Of a DNA stretch of 64,000 nt, positions 25,952-33,714 are shown piece after piece. Each line of letters opens with the position of its first letter. Position 1 is the first letter of the stretch. Source of the stretch: Conyzicola lurida (lineage in GTDB: Bacteria > Actinomycetota > Actinomycetes > Actinomycetales > Microbacteriaceae); NCBI RefSeq assembly GCF_014204935.1, contig NZ_JACHMJ010000001.1, positions 2,914,001-2,978,000 of the forward strand, given 5' to 3'. A program made the translations under genes and the position numbers. The notes under the pieces are model-generated. The model saw only the letters and a list, made by a program, of their open reading frames with translations, made no database searches and was not told where the DNA came from.

Positions 25952-27166
25952 GTGGCCACATTTCCTCGAATCTCCCGGCGCATCGGCGCCATTGCCGAAT
26001 CCGCAACCCTGAAGGTCGACGCGAAAGCGAAGGCGCTGCAGGCCGAGGGCCGCAAGGTCATCAGCTACGCGGCCGGCGAGCCCGATTTCGCCACCCCGTC
26101 GTTCATCGTGGATGCGGCATCCGCCGCCGTTCTCGACCCCAAGAACTACCGCTACACGCCGGCCGTCGGCCTGCCCGAACTGCGCGAGGCGATCGCGGCG
26201 AAGACGCTGCGCGACAGCGGCCTCGAGGTCAGCGCGGCGCAGGTCGTCGTGACCAACGGCGGCAAGCAGGCCGTGTACCAGGCGTTCGCGACGCTGCTCG
26301 ACCCGGGCGACGAGGTGCTGCTGCCCGCCCCGTATTGGACCACCTACCCCGAGGCGATCAAGCTCGCCGGCGGCGTTCCCGTCGAGGTGTTCGCGGGCAG
26401 CGACCAGGGTTACCTGGTGACCGTCGAGCAGCTCGAGGCCGCCCGCACCCCGCAGACCAAGGTGCTGCTCTTCGTCTCGCCGTCGAACCCGACTGGAGCC
26501 GTGTACACCCCGGCCGAAACCGCCGCCATTGGCGAGTGGGCGCTGGCCAATGGCATCTGGGTGGTTACGGACGAGATCTACCAGAACCTCACCTACTCGT
26601 CGTCGCCTTCCGAGGCGCCCCGGGCGATCTCGATCGTCGAGGCCGTGCCCGCCCTCGCCGACACGACGATCCTCGTCAACGGTGTGGCGAAGACCTATGC
26701 GATGACCGGATGGCGGGTGGGCTGGATGGTCGGCCCCCTGGATGCCATGAAGGCCGCCGGCAACCTCCAGTCGCACCTGTCGTCGAACGTGTCGAACATC
26801 TCGCAGCGTGCCGCGCTGGCCGCGCTCACCGGCCCGCAGGACGAGGTCGAGACGATGCGCCAAGCGTTCGACCGCCGTCGCCGCCTCATCGTCTCCGAGC
26901 TGAACAAGATCGACGGCGTCATCTGCCCGACGCCCGAGGGCGCGTTCTACGTCTACCCCGACGTCACCGGCCTGTTGAACCGGTCGTGGGGCGGGGTCAC
27001 CCCGACCACGTCGCTCGAACTCGCGGACCTCATCCTCGACCAGGCCGAGGTCGCCGTGGTTCCCGGCGAGGCGTTCGGGCCCTCTGGCTACCTGCGCCTG
27101 TCGTATGCGCTCGGCGACGAGCCGCTGCTCGAGGGCGTGAAGCGGCTGCAGCGACTGTTCGCGTAG
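25952..27166 (+). CDS. aspC: Pyridoxal-phosphate aminotransferase, aspartate type (class I)
   Basis: Fold-type-I aminotransferase of 404 residues. The cofactor lysine is in [15 protein letters not shown] at residue 247; the substrate and cofactor loops [18 protein letters not shown] and [10 protein letters not shown] are typical of bacterial aspartate aminotransferases of the Thermus type. The start is GTG. Its place next to tRNA-Trp, secE and nusG is conserved in many actinobacteria. It interconverts aspartate and oxaloacetate with glutamate as partner; some relatives use prephenate. Confidence 0.9.
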   Translation: MATFPRISRRIGAIAESATLKVDAKAKALQAEGRKVISYAAGEPDFATPSFIVDAASAAVLDPKNYRYTPAVGLPELREAIAAKTLRDSGLEVSAAQVVVTNGGKQAVYQAFATLLDPGDEVLLPAPYWTTYPEAIKLAGGVPVEVFAGSDQGYLVTVEQLEAARTPQTKVLLFVSPSNPTGAVYTPAETAAIGEWALANGIWVVTDEIYQNLTYSSSPSEAPRAISIVEAVPALADTTILVNGVAKTYAMTGWRVGWMVGPLDAMKAAGNLQSHLSSNVSNISQRAALAALTGPQDEVETMRQAFDRRRRLIVSELNKIDGVICPTPEGAFYVYPDVTGLLNRSWGGVTPTTSLELADLILDQAEVAVVPGEAFGPSGYLRLSYALGDEPLLEGVKRLQRLFA

Positions 27167-27179
27167 GGTGGCGGCGGCC

Positions 27180-27335
27180 CTGCGCCGCTTTCGCCCGCTC
27201 GCGCTTGCCTTCGCTCGCTCGCCCGCTTTCGCCCGCTTGCGCCCGCTTTCGCCCGCTTGCGCCCGCTTTCGCCCGCTCGTGCCCACTTTCGCCCGCTCGC
27301 GCCCGCTTGCGCCCGCTTTCGCCCGCTCGTGCTTC
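27180..27335. repeat. Degenerate 10-bp tandem repeat (CGCCCGCTTT / CGCCCGCTTG)
   Basis: The unit CGCCCGCTT plus T, G or CG recurs through most of this stretch between aspC and the first palindrome of the DUF559 locus. It has no plausible protein. It looks like slippage-generated low-complexity DNA. Confidence 0.85.
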
Positions 27336-27341
27336 GAGAGT

Positions 27342-27388
27342 GGCGGCAAAATGCCCTGCCGGGACGTGCGGAAGAGCATTTTGCCGCC
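27342..27388. repeat. Palindrome A, upstream copy, flanking the first DUF559 gene
   Basis: A perfect 13-bp inverted repeat GGCGGCAAAATGC / GCATTTTGCCGCC with a 21-base spacer. Together with the next base it aligns without gaps over 48 positions with the copy downstream of the gene (41 identical, arms fully conserved). It ends about 60 bases before the ATG. Confidence 0.9.
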
Positions 27389-27400
27389 GATGACGCCGCC

Positions 27401-27409
27401 AGTGGATAA
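27401..27409 (-). promoter_or_regulatory. DnaA-box-like motif before the first DUF559 gene
   Basis: AGTGGATAA reads TTATCCACT on the minus strand, one base off the DnaA box TTATCCACA. It is at the same distance (about 40 bases) from the start codon as a perfect match before the second DUF559 gene. It could equally be a conserved promoter element (TGGATAA). Confidence 0.5.
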
Positions 27410-27449
27410 CTTGCGCGGCCCGTAGGCCGTCGATGCGACACTCGGCCGC

Positions 27450-28346
27450 ATGCAGCCACGTGTCCCGTTACCTGAACCGCTCGGATCTGGCCCGTTCTCC
27501 GTCGCCGATGCGCTGAGGCGGGGCGTCGGTCCCGGCAGACTTCGAGGCAGCGATCTTCAGCGCCCCTTCCACGGCGTGCGGGACCCGGGCGTGAACACCG
27601 ACATCCTGTCGCGCTGCCGCGCCTACCGACACGTAATGAACCCGCGAGCGTTCTTCTGCTCGGTGACCGCCGCGGTCGTCTTGCACGTACCTCTGCCCGC
27701 CCGGTTGCAACATTCGCCAGAGCTCCACGTGGCCGTGCCCACTCCGACTCGCGCCCCCGAGGGCAGGGGTATCCACGGGCACAGTGTGACTCTGATCGGG
27801 AGCGACGTCGAAGAATGGAGCGGCCTACCCGTCAGTTCGCCCGAACGCCTCTGGTGCGAGCTTTCGTCGGTTCTGACACTCACGCAAATCGTCGCCGCTG
27901 GCGACTATCTCGTGTCGCGCAATCTCCCGTTCACCACCATCGAACGATTGGCCGAGGCGTCTGCGCGGTTCCCGGGGCGGGCAGGGTCACGGCTCCGGGC
28001 CGAGAGCCTGCCGCTGCTCGACACCGGGTCGGAGTCCCCCATGGAATCCGAGCTTCGCGTGATCGTGATCATGGCGAATATCCCCGGATTCGTGGCGAAC
28101 CTGTGGATCACCGTGCCTGGAGCGCGGTACCGCGGAGATCTGGTGTTTCCCCACAAGAAAGTCATCGTGGAGTATCAGAGCGAGTACCACTTCGATCCGG
28201 TGCAACGCCGCCGGGACATGACTCGCATCGACCGTCTGCAAGCTGCAGGCTGGCACGTGATGCAAGTGAATCTCGACGACCTCAACCACCCCGAAGAACT
28301 GGTTGCGCGCATCAGGAGGGTTCTCGACTCGCGCCCCACGGTGTGA
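27450..28346 (+). CDS. DUF559 (Vsr-like nuclease fold) protein with AbiEi-like N-terminal region
   Basis: Protein of 298 residues and unknown role. The C-terminal 90 residues match the DUF559/very-short-patch-repair nuclease fold: RYRGDLVFPHKKVIVEYQ with the acidic residues of a PD-(D/E)XK site, then SEYHF, the RRRDMTRIDRLQAAGW helix and VMQVNLDDL. The N-terminal part (GRLRGSDLQRPFHGVR) resembles AbiEi-type antitoxin proteins. A paralogue lies at 44049 and shares RPFHGVR, VI.EY..E.H and the R.D..R.D pattern. Each gene is framed by its own palindrome pair. Catalytic activity is not proven. Confidence 0.8.
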   Translation: MQPRVPLPEPLGSGPFSVADALRRGVGPGRLRGSDLQRPFHGVRDPGVNTDILSRCRAYRHVMNPRAFFCSVTAAVVLHVPLPARLQHSPELHVAVPTPTRAPEGRGIHGHSVTLIGSDVEEWSGLPVSSPERLWCELSSVLTLTQIVAAGDYLVSRNLPFTTIERLAEASARFPGRAGSRLRAESLPLLDTGSESPMESELRVIVIMANIPGFVANLWITVPGARYRGDLVFPHKKVIVEYQSEYHFDPVQRRRDMTRIDRLQAAGWHVMQVNLDDLNHPEELVARIRRVLDSRPTV

Positions 28347-28347
28347 T

Positions 28348-28396
28348 CGGCGGCAAAATGCTGTTCCGGGCTGTGTGGGAGAGCATTTTGCCGCCG
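28348..28396. repeat. Palindrome A, downstream copy, flanking the first DUF559 gene
   Basis: A perfect 15-bp inverted repeat CGGCGGCAAAATGCT / AGCATTTTGCCGCCG with a 19-base spacer, starting one base after the stop codon. It is a direct-repeat copy of the upstream palindrome with changes only in the spacer. It could also act as a terminator. Confidence 0.9.
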
Positions 28397-28434
28397 TTGT
28401 GGGGGTGGGGCCGGGGCGCGGCTGGGGGAGGGTG

Positions 28435-29082
28435 TCAGAGCAGCTTGCGCTCCAGCGCCCACGCGGTCAGCTCGTACCGTGACGAGAGCTGCAGCTTGCG
28501 CAGCACCGCCGAGACGTGTGTTTCGACCGTCTTGATCGAGATGAAGAGGTCCGTCGCCACCTCCTTGTACGCGTAGCCGCGTGCGATGAGCCGCATGACC
28601 TCGCGCTCGCGGGCGCTCAGCCGATCGAGCTCGTCGTCGGACGCCGCCTGCTCCCCCGCCACGGCACCGAACGCGTCGAGCACGAAGCCGGCGAGGCGCG
28701 GCGAGAACACGGCGTCTCCCCCGGCGACGGCGGCGACCGCGCGGGAGACCTCGGCCCCCGACGACCCCTTCGTGATGTAACCCCGGGCACCCGCGCGGAT
28801 CACTCCGACGACGTCCTCCGCCGAGTCCGAGACCGACAGCGCCAAGAAGCGAACGCCGTCGAGCAGCGTGGCCGAGCGGCGCAGCACCTCGGCGCCTCCC
28901 CCGCCTGCTCCCCCGGGAAGGTGCACGTCGAGCAGCACGACCTCCGGCCGCAGAGACGCAATCAGCTCGACGGCCTCGTCCACGGTCGCGGCCTCTCCGA
29001 GCACGGTCACCGACGCGTCGAGGTCGGCCCGCAACCCGGAGCGGAAGATCGAATGGTCGTCGACGATGAGCACGGTAGTCAT
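28435..29082 (-). CDS. NarL/LuxR-type response regulator
   Basis: Response regulator of 215 residues for the PspC-domain kinase upstream. The receiver starts TTVLIVDDHSIFRSGLRADL, with phosphorylation site VVLLDVHLPGG and lysine in GYITKGSS. The LuxR helix-turn-helix is at the end: LSAREREVMRLIARGYAYKE followed by IKTVETHVSAVLRKL. Its ribosome site AGGAG is part of the first copy of a three-times repeated 15-mer. In Gram-positive relatives such pairs (LiaSR-like) sense cell-envelope damage. Confidence 0.92.
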   Translation of the reverse strand: MTTVLIVDDHSIFRSGLRADLDASVTVLGEAATVDEAVELIASLRPEVVLLDVHLPGGAGGGGAEVLRRSATLLDGVRFLALSVSDSAEDVVGVIRAGARGYITKGSSGAEVSRAVAAVAGGDAVFSPRLAGFVLDAFGAVAGEQAASDDELDRLSAREREVMRLIARGYAYKEVATDLFISIKTVETHVSAVLRKLQLSSRYELTAWALERKLL

Positions 29083-29267
29083 GCGAAATCTCCTGAATTT
29101 CCGAAGGGTGCGGGGCCGCGGCGGTAGTTAGGTCCTGAATTTCCGAAGGAGGCTGGAAGGACGCGGGCGTTGATAAGTCCTGAATTTCCGAACGTCGGCG
29201 ATGTGGGGGCGGGGCACGGGCCGCGAAGGGGCGAGGGGCGGATGCCGCGGGCAGCTGTACCGGACAC
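29079..29267 (-). CDS. Possible 62-residue coupling ORF with three FGNSG repeats
   Basis: A GTG-started frame begins one base after the stop of the kinase gene and ends in a TGA that overlaps the ATG of the response regulator (ATGA), so it exactly fills the gap between the two genes. It encodes a Pro/Ala/Gly/Arg-rich sequence with the peptide FGNSG three times, 14 and 15 residues apart. Against a real gene: the repeated codons TTC GGA AAT TCA GGA are identical and unusually poor in third-position G or C, so the repeat may be selected as DNA or RNA. Confidence 0.35.
   Translation of the reverse strand: MSGTAARGIRPSPLRGPCPAPTSPTFGNSGLINARVLPASFGNSGPNYRRGPAPFGNSGDFA
29091..29192. repeat. Three direct copies of TCCTGAATTTCCGAA before the response regulator
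   Basis: Copies begin at 29091, 29133 and 29178 (start-to-start 42 and 45 bases). In the transcript they read TTCGGAAATTCAGGA; the copy nearest the gene contains its ribosome-binding site. The sequences between copies are unrelated. Confidence 0.9.
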
Positions 29268-29268
29268 G

Positions 29269-30417
29269 TCAGACCTCCAGGTGCAGATGCACCTCGGTAC
29301 CGGAGCCGAGGGATCCGGGACGGACGGTGGCCGAACCGCCGGCCCGCGACATCCGGCCGATGATGGATTCGCGGATACCCAGACGGTCGCTGGGCAGCGC
29401 GGAGAGGTCCACGCCCGCGCCGCGGTCGCGCACGAAGACGTCGATCGCAGCCGGGGAGGTCTCGAGGTAGACGGAGACGTCGCCTCCCGCGTGGCGTGCC
29501 GCGTTCAGCATCGCCTCGCGCGCGGCGGCGACGAGGGCGGCGCTCGAGTGCTCGACCGGGGCTCCGGCCGTGACGACGTCGATGCGAACGGGGTAGTCGA
29601 GCTCGATCGCGGCGGCCACGTCGCGCAGCTCGGTCGCGAGGTCCGCCACGACCGGGGTGTCTCCGACGAAGAGCCAGTCGCGCAGTTCGCGCTCCTGCGC
29701 GCGGGCGATGCGGGCGACCTCGCTCGACGCGCCCGCCCGGTTCTGGATGAGCGCCAGAGTCTGCAGCACCGAGTCGTGCAGGTGCGCGGCGATCTCGGCG
29801 CGCTGCTCCTCGCGCACCTGGGCGGTTCGCGAGGCCTGCAGGTCGCTCCACAGGGTGACGACCCGCGGCGCGACGATCACCGCCACCCCGAGCACCACCA
29901 TCACAACGCCGAGCACCGCGTTGAACGCGTTCGGCCGGCTGAGCAGCGCCGCCGCGCCGAGCGCCACGAGCAACGCGACGGCGACGAGACGCACGATCAC
30001 GCCGTGCGTCGCCGAGCGGTCGGGGTCGTGGAGGTCGAACGTGAGGCTCCACACCACGGCGAGGCCGCTGGCGAGCGTGACGACGGCGAGCGCCGACGTC
30101 GACTCGCGCCCCGACCCGAGGAAGACGATCGCCGCCACGGCCGCGATCGCGAGCAGCAGCAGCGCGGCGGGGGCGCTGCGGCGGACGCCGGACGCGTCAT
30201 CCGTCTCGTCGTCGGCTTCTTGCTGTTCGAGCGGAACGAACGCCCACAGCCAGAGGTAGAGCAGCACGCCGCCTCCGCCGCAGAGACCGAGGACGACGGC
30301 GAGCAGGCGCGTGCGGCCGACCGTCCAGCCGAGGTGGTCGGCGAGGGCGAGGCACACTCCGCCGAGCACGACGCGGCGCGGGCGCGCGAGCGGGGGCCGG
30401 GTCGGTTGCGTGATCAC
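29269..30417 (-). CDS. Histidine kinase with N-terminal PspC domain
   Basis: Membrane sensor of about 382 residues. The N-terminus is a PspC domain (VVLGGVCLALADHLGWTVGRTRLL followed by a glycine-rich span), then further membrane spans to about residue 185. The kinase core is the HisKA_3 type (AEIAAHLHDSVLQTLALIQN) with a HATPase region (AREAMLNAARHAGG and DRGAGVDL). Such proteins pair with NarL-type regulators. I favour the GTG giving VITQPTRPP; a TTG four codons upstream is an alternative. It is divergent from the PspC/LiaF protein gene. Confidence 0.88.
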   Translation of the reverse strand: MITQPTRPPLARPRRVVLGGVCLALADHLGWTVGRTRLLAVVLGLCGGGGVLLYLWLWAFVPLEQQEADDETDDASGVRRSAPAALLLLAIAAVAAIVFLGSGRESTSALAVVTLASGLAVVWSLTFDLHDPDRSATHGVIVRLVAVALLVALGAAALLSRPNAFNAVLGVVMVVLGVAVIVAPRVVTLWSDLQASRTAQVREEQRAEIAAHLHDSVLQTLALIQNRAGASSEVARIARAQERELRDWLFVGDTPVVADLATELRDVAAAIELDYPVRIDVVTAGAPVEHSSAALVAAAREAMLNAARHAGGDVSVYLETSPAAIDVFVRDRGAGVDLSALPSDRLGIRESIIGRMSRAGGSATVRPGSLGSGTEVHLHLEV

Positions 30418-30531
30418 CCTTGAATACAAGCACGAGAGCGATACCCGTGGATGCCCCGGGCCGGGTTATCAGGGTCGGTTCAGGGGGATACCCCATGGCC
30501 GGGCCGTCGGCGCGGGCGGCACCATTGAGCC

Positions 30532-32328
30532 ATGCCCAAGAAAACACCACCCACCGACTCTCCCGGGTCGGACGATCTGCCCGAGGCGACGCCCGACGGT
30601 GCGACCGGCTCGACCGGCTTCGACTCGAGTGTGAGCGGCTCCGACTCGAGCGTGACCGGCGACGTCGCCGGCCCGGCCGACGACTCGGCGTCCGACTCGA
30701 CCGAGTCCGCCGCCGACAGCGCGGCGTTCCCCGCCGCCACGCCGCCCGCCGACAGCACGCTCCTCTCCGACAACACGACGTCGACCGGTAGCACCGACAC
30801 CCCCGCCGACGCCACCCCGCCTCCCCCGGAGCAGCCCGCGGGCGGCGCGACAGGTCCGCAAGACCCCGACCCCGCCCCGCTCGCCGGCAACCGCTTCTTC
30901 GCCTGGATGCGCTCCCTCGGCCTCGGCCGCGAGCCCGGCTGGGTGGGCGGCGTCTGCGCCGGCATCGCCGTGCGTCTCGGCGTCGACCCGCTCATCGTGC
31001 GCGGCGTCTTCGTCGTGGTCGCCGTGCTCGGCGGCCCGGCGTTCCTGCTCTACGCCGCCGCCTGGCTCCTGCTGCCCGACCGCGGCGACAAGATCCACCT
31101 CGAGGAGGTCTTCAAGGGCCGGCTCGAGTCGCCCGTCGCGGGTATCGGCGCGCTCGTGTTGCTCAGCATGCTGCCGATCACCCAGGGCTTCTGGTTCGCA
31201 GGCAACGCCTTCTGGGGCGAGCCGTACTGGGGCGAGTCCGCGGGCCGCGCCCTGTGGACCGTCGTCGTGCTCGGCCTCATCGTGTGGTTCGTCGTCTGGG
31301 TCGCCCGACGCTCGGGACGCCCCGCACCGGTTGCCAGGCCTGCGGCGGCGTCGGCCGCGGCATCCGCCCCCACGACGGCATTCGCGGCAACGGCCGCACC
31401 GGCGACCGCCGCACCGACGGTACCGACCGCGCCCGGCGCACCCTCGGCCCGGCCGGCCGCCCCCGCGGCCACCGCCTCGGCCGAGGAATTCGCGGCCTGG
31501 AAGGCGCAGCAGACGCAGTGGAAGGCCGAGAACCTCGCCTTCCGCACGCAGCAGTCGAACGAACAGCGGGCCGCGAGTCTCGCCGCGCAGGAGCAGTACC
31601 GCGTGGAGCGGGCCGCCCGGCGCGAGGTGGAGCGTGCCCGGCACGCCCGCACCCGGTCGAACCCGCTCTACTCCTTCGTCGCGATCGGCCTCTCGCTGGT
31701 CGTCGGCGGTGTGGTCGCCGTGACGCTCGGCGACGGCGTGATCGAACCGGCCGGCATCCTCGCCGGACTCGGCGCGACGCTCGGCGTTCTCGCCGTCGCG
31801 ATCATCGTCAACGGCGCCCGCGGCAAGCGGCCCGGCGGTGCGCAGGGCGTGGCGGCGATCGTGCTGATCCCGTTGATCGTCGGAGCGCTGCTGCCGCACA
31901 GCCCGCGCATCAGCTACACGGAGGATGCCACCTACGCGCCCTCCGCCGCCGAGCTGTACTCCGCCGACCAGTACTTCACCGGCGTCGGCGACACCGTGCT
32001 CGACCTGCGCGGCCTCTACTCCGAGCAGATCGACGTGCAAGACGGCAACTCCCCGTTCAGCAATATCTCGCTCGTCTCTGGCATCGGCGACGTGACCGTG
32101 ATCGTGCCGGAAGGCTCGTACCTCGGCTACAGCATCAACCTCGGCGACGGCAGCATCGACGGCGAGGCACCCGACCGCTGGCGCAGCGACAACGGCCAGT
32201 TCGGCCCGATGCCCACCGAGGACAACACGACCCGTCAGGTGTACCTGAACATCGCGATGGCGACGGGAGACATCGACTTCGAGTTCTCCCCCGCCGTCGT
32301 CACCGACACCGAAGGAGCAAGCGAATGA
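30532..32328 (+). CDS. PspC-domain membrane protein with LiaF-like C-terminal domain
   Basis: Multi-domain membrane protein of 598 residues. Residues 1-115 are acidic and rich in Ser, Thr, Asp and Pro (DSSVSGSDSS style repeats). A PspC domain follows (GWVGGVCAGIAVRLGVDPL), then several spans, an Ala/Pro-rich linker, a charged coiled-coil-like helix (AAQEQYRVERAARREVE), more spans, and a C-terminal beta-rich domain (VGDTVLDLRGLYSE, SGIGDVTVIVPEGSYL) like the LiaF toast-rack fold. It probably senses or regulates envelope stress together with the divergent kinase and regulator. Confidence 0.85.
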   Translation: MPKKTPPTDSPGSDDLPEATPDGATGSTGFDSSVSGSDSSVTGDVAGPADDSASDSTESAADSAAFPAATPPADSTLLSDNTTSTGSTDTPADATPPPPEQPAGGATGPQDPDPAPLAGNRFFAWMRSLGLGREPGWVGGVCAGIAVRLGVDPLIVRGVFVVVAVLGGPAFLLYAAAWLLLPDRGDKIHLEEVFKGRLESPVAGIGALVLLSMLPITQGFWFAGNAFWGEPYWGESAGRALWTVVVLGLIVWFVVWVARRSGRPAPVARPAAASAAASAPTTAFAATAAPATAAPTVPTAPGAPSARPAAPAATASAEEFAAWKAQQTQWKAENLAFRTQQSNEQRAASLAAQEQYRVERAARREVERARHARTRSNPLYSFVAIGLSLVVGGVVAVTLGDGVIEPAGILAGLGATLGVLAVAIIVNGARGKRPGGAQGVAAIVLIPLIVGALLPHSPRISYTEDATYAPSAAELYSADQYFTGVGDTVLDLRGLYSEQIDVQDGNSPFSNISLVSGIGDVTVIVPEGSYLGYSINLGDGSIDGEAPDRWRSDNGQFGPMPTEDNTTRQVYLNIAMATGDIDFEFSPAVVTDTEGASE

Positions 32329-32585
32329 CCGAGAACGAGACACAGCCAGTCGAGATCCCGGATGCCGCCGCCGACGCCCAGCAGCCCCTCAAGCCGCGCA
32401 TCGGCACCATCGTCTGGGGCAGCATCCTGCTCGTCGTGGCGGCGATCGCGATCTTCGCCGCGCAGGTCGACCTCGGCGAGCTGACCCCCACCGTCATCGT
32501 GTGGAGCGTCGTCGGCTTCGGCGCGGTGCTCGTGATCGTCGGGCTGGTCGCGGGGATCGTGCGGGCGGCGACGAAGGAGCGGTAG
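32325..32585 (+). CDS. Small two-span membrane protein
   Basis: Protein of 86 residues overlapping the upstream stop by four bases (ATGA). A 27-residue acidic N-terminus is followed by two hydrophobic helices (GTIVWGSILLVVAAIAIFAA and VIVWSVVGFGAVLVIVGLVA) and a short basic tail. I do not recognise a named family. Its tight coupling suggests that it works with the PspC/LiaF-like protein. Confidence 0.8.
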   Translation: MTENETQPVEIPDAAADAQQPLKPRIGTIVWGSILLVVAAIAIFAAQVDLGELTPTVIVWSVVGFGAVLVIVGLVAGIVRAATKER

Positions 32586-32588
32586 ACG

Positions 32589-32644
32589 GCGGGTCGAGCC
32601 TGTCGCAACCGCTCGCGACGAGAGTTTCGACAGGCTCGACCCGC
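32589..32644. repeat. Paired copy of the dispersed palindromic repeat
   Basis: GCGGGTCGAGCCTGTCG and the inverted TTTCGACAGGCTCGACCCGC enclose about 20 bases, four bases after the stop of the small membrane protein gene. It may fold into a 3' hairpin for that operon. Confidence 0.85.
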
Positions 32645-32727
32645 TTCCAGGGTCAACCGGTCGGTGGACCCCGCAGCCCACCGGTGCACCGCTGGTGGGC
32701 TGCTCGCGTGAGGGCCACTGTTGGAAC

Positions 32728-33714
32728 ATGACCAATCCCGATGCCGCCATCAGCGTGCGCGACCTGCGCAAGTCCTACGGAAAGTTCACCGCCCTCGACG
32801 GTGTGAGCTTCGACATCCACCCGGGCGAGACGTTCGCCCTCCTCGGTCCGAACGGCGCCGGCAAGAGCACGGCGATCGAGATCCTCGAGGGCTACCGCGA
32901 CCGCACGTCGGGCGAGGCCCGCGTGCTCGGCGTCGACCCGGGCGCCGGCGGACTCGACTGGAAGGCGCGGCTCGGCATCGTGCTGCAGTCCACCGGCGAG
33001 AGCGGCAACGCGACGGTGCGCGAGCAGCTCGCGCACTTCGCCGGCTTCTACCCGAACCCCCGGGACGTCGACGAGGTGATCGCCGCCGTCGGGCTCGAAG
33101 AGAAGCAGAAGACGCTGATCCGCAAGCTGTCGGGCGGCCAGCGCCGTCGCGTCGACGTGGCCCTCGGCATCATCGGCAACCCCGCGCTGCTCTTCCTCGA
33201 CGAACCGACGACGGGCTTCGACCCGGAATCGCGCCGTCAGTTCTGGCAGCTCATCCGCGGCCTCAAGACCGACGGCACCACGATCCTGCTCACCACCCAC
33301 TATCTCGACGAGGCCGCGACGCTCGGCGACCGGGCGGGCATCATCGCCGGCGGCCGGCTGATCGACATCGGCGAGATCGACGAGATCGGCGGCACCGAAG
33401 CACGCGTGCCGGTCGTGCGGTGGGTCGCCGACGGGGTGGCGCGCGAGCAGCGGACCACGACCCCCGCGACGCTCGTGGCCGAGCTCGTCGCCGCGAACGG
33501 CGGCGCCGAGGTGCCCGGGCTCGAGGTGGTGCGGCCGAGCCTGGAGGACATCTACCTGGAGCTGGTGGCGCGGCATGAGACAGCGTTCCCTGAGCATGTC
33601 GAAGAGCCACCATCCGGCAAGAACGCTTCGACAGGCTCAGCGACCGGGGTTTCGACAGGCCCAACCCGCGAAGTTTCGACAGGCTCAGCGACCGAGAAGG
33701 AGATCGCACGATGA
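32728..33714 (+). CDS. ABC-2 type exporter ATPase (DrrA/CcmA like) with repeat-derived C-terminus
   Basis: ATPase of 328 residues for the membrane protein that follows. Walker A is LLGPNGAGKSTAIE, the signature LSGGQRRRVDVALG, and Walker B LLFLDEPTTGFDP, with TTHYLDEA after it. I start at MTNPDAAISV; the upstream frame is not conserved-looking. The last 30 or so residues (NASTGSATGVSTGP and similar) are encoded by three copies of the dispersed repeat GTTTCGACAGGCTCAGCGAC and are probably not part of the fold. The stop overlaps the permease ATG. Confidence 0.9.
   Translation: MTNPDAAISVRDLRKSYGKFTALDGVSFDIHPGETFALLGPNGAGKSTAIEILEGYRDRTSGEARVLGVDPGAGGLDWKARLGIVLQSTGESGNATVREQLAHFAGFYPNPRDVDEVIAAVGLEEKQKTLIRKLSGGQRRRVDVALGIIGNPALLFLDEPTTGFDPESRRQFWQLIRGLKTDGTTILLTTHYLDEAATLGDRAGIIAGGRLIDIGEIDEIGGTEARVPVVRWVADGVAREQRTTTPATLVAELVAANGGAEVPGLEVVRPSLEDIYLELVARHETAFPEHVEEPPSGKNASTGSATGVSTGPTREVSTGSATEKEIAR
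33588..33694. repeat. Cluster of dispersed repeat copies inside the ATPase 3' end
   Basis: One degenerate inverted copy (33588-33606) and three direct copies of TTCGACAGGCTCAGCGACC or TTCGACAGGCCCAACCCGC (33625 onward, about 23 bases apart) lie inside the coding region and are translated in frame. Confidence 0.85.

Noticed and set aside
27180-27335. Tandem repeat considered as a CRISPR array or a surface-protein repeat
   Set aside because: The units are 10 bases with no spacers and are outside any gene.
25805-27451. A 548-codon minus-strand frame opposite aspC running into the tandem repeat
   Set aside because: It is antisense to a clear aminotransferase and its N-terminus is the translated tandem repeat (GRKRAKAG-like); no domain is recognisable.
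29091-29192. Three regularly spaced repeats considered as a mini CRISPR array
   Set aside because: The unit is only 15 bases, there are just three copies, the spacing contains no uniform spacer and no cas gene is present.
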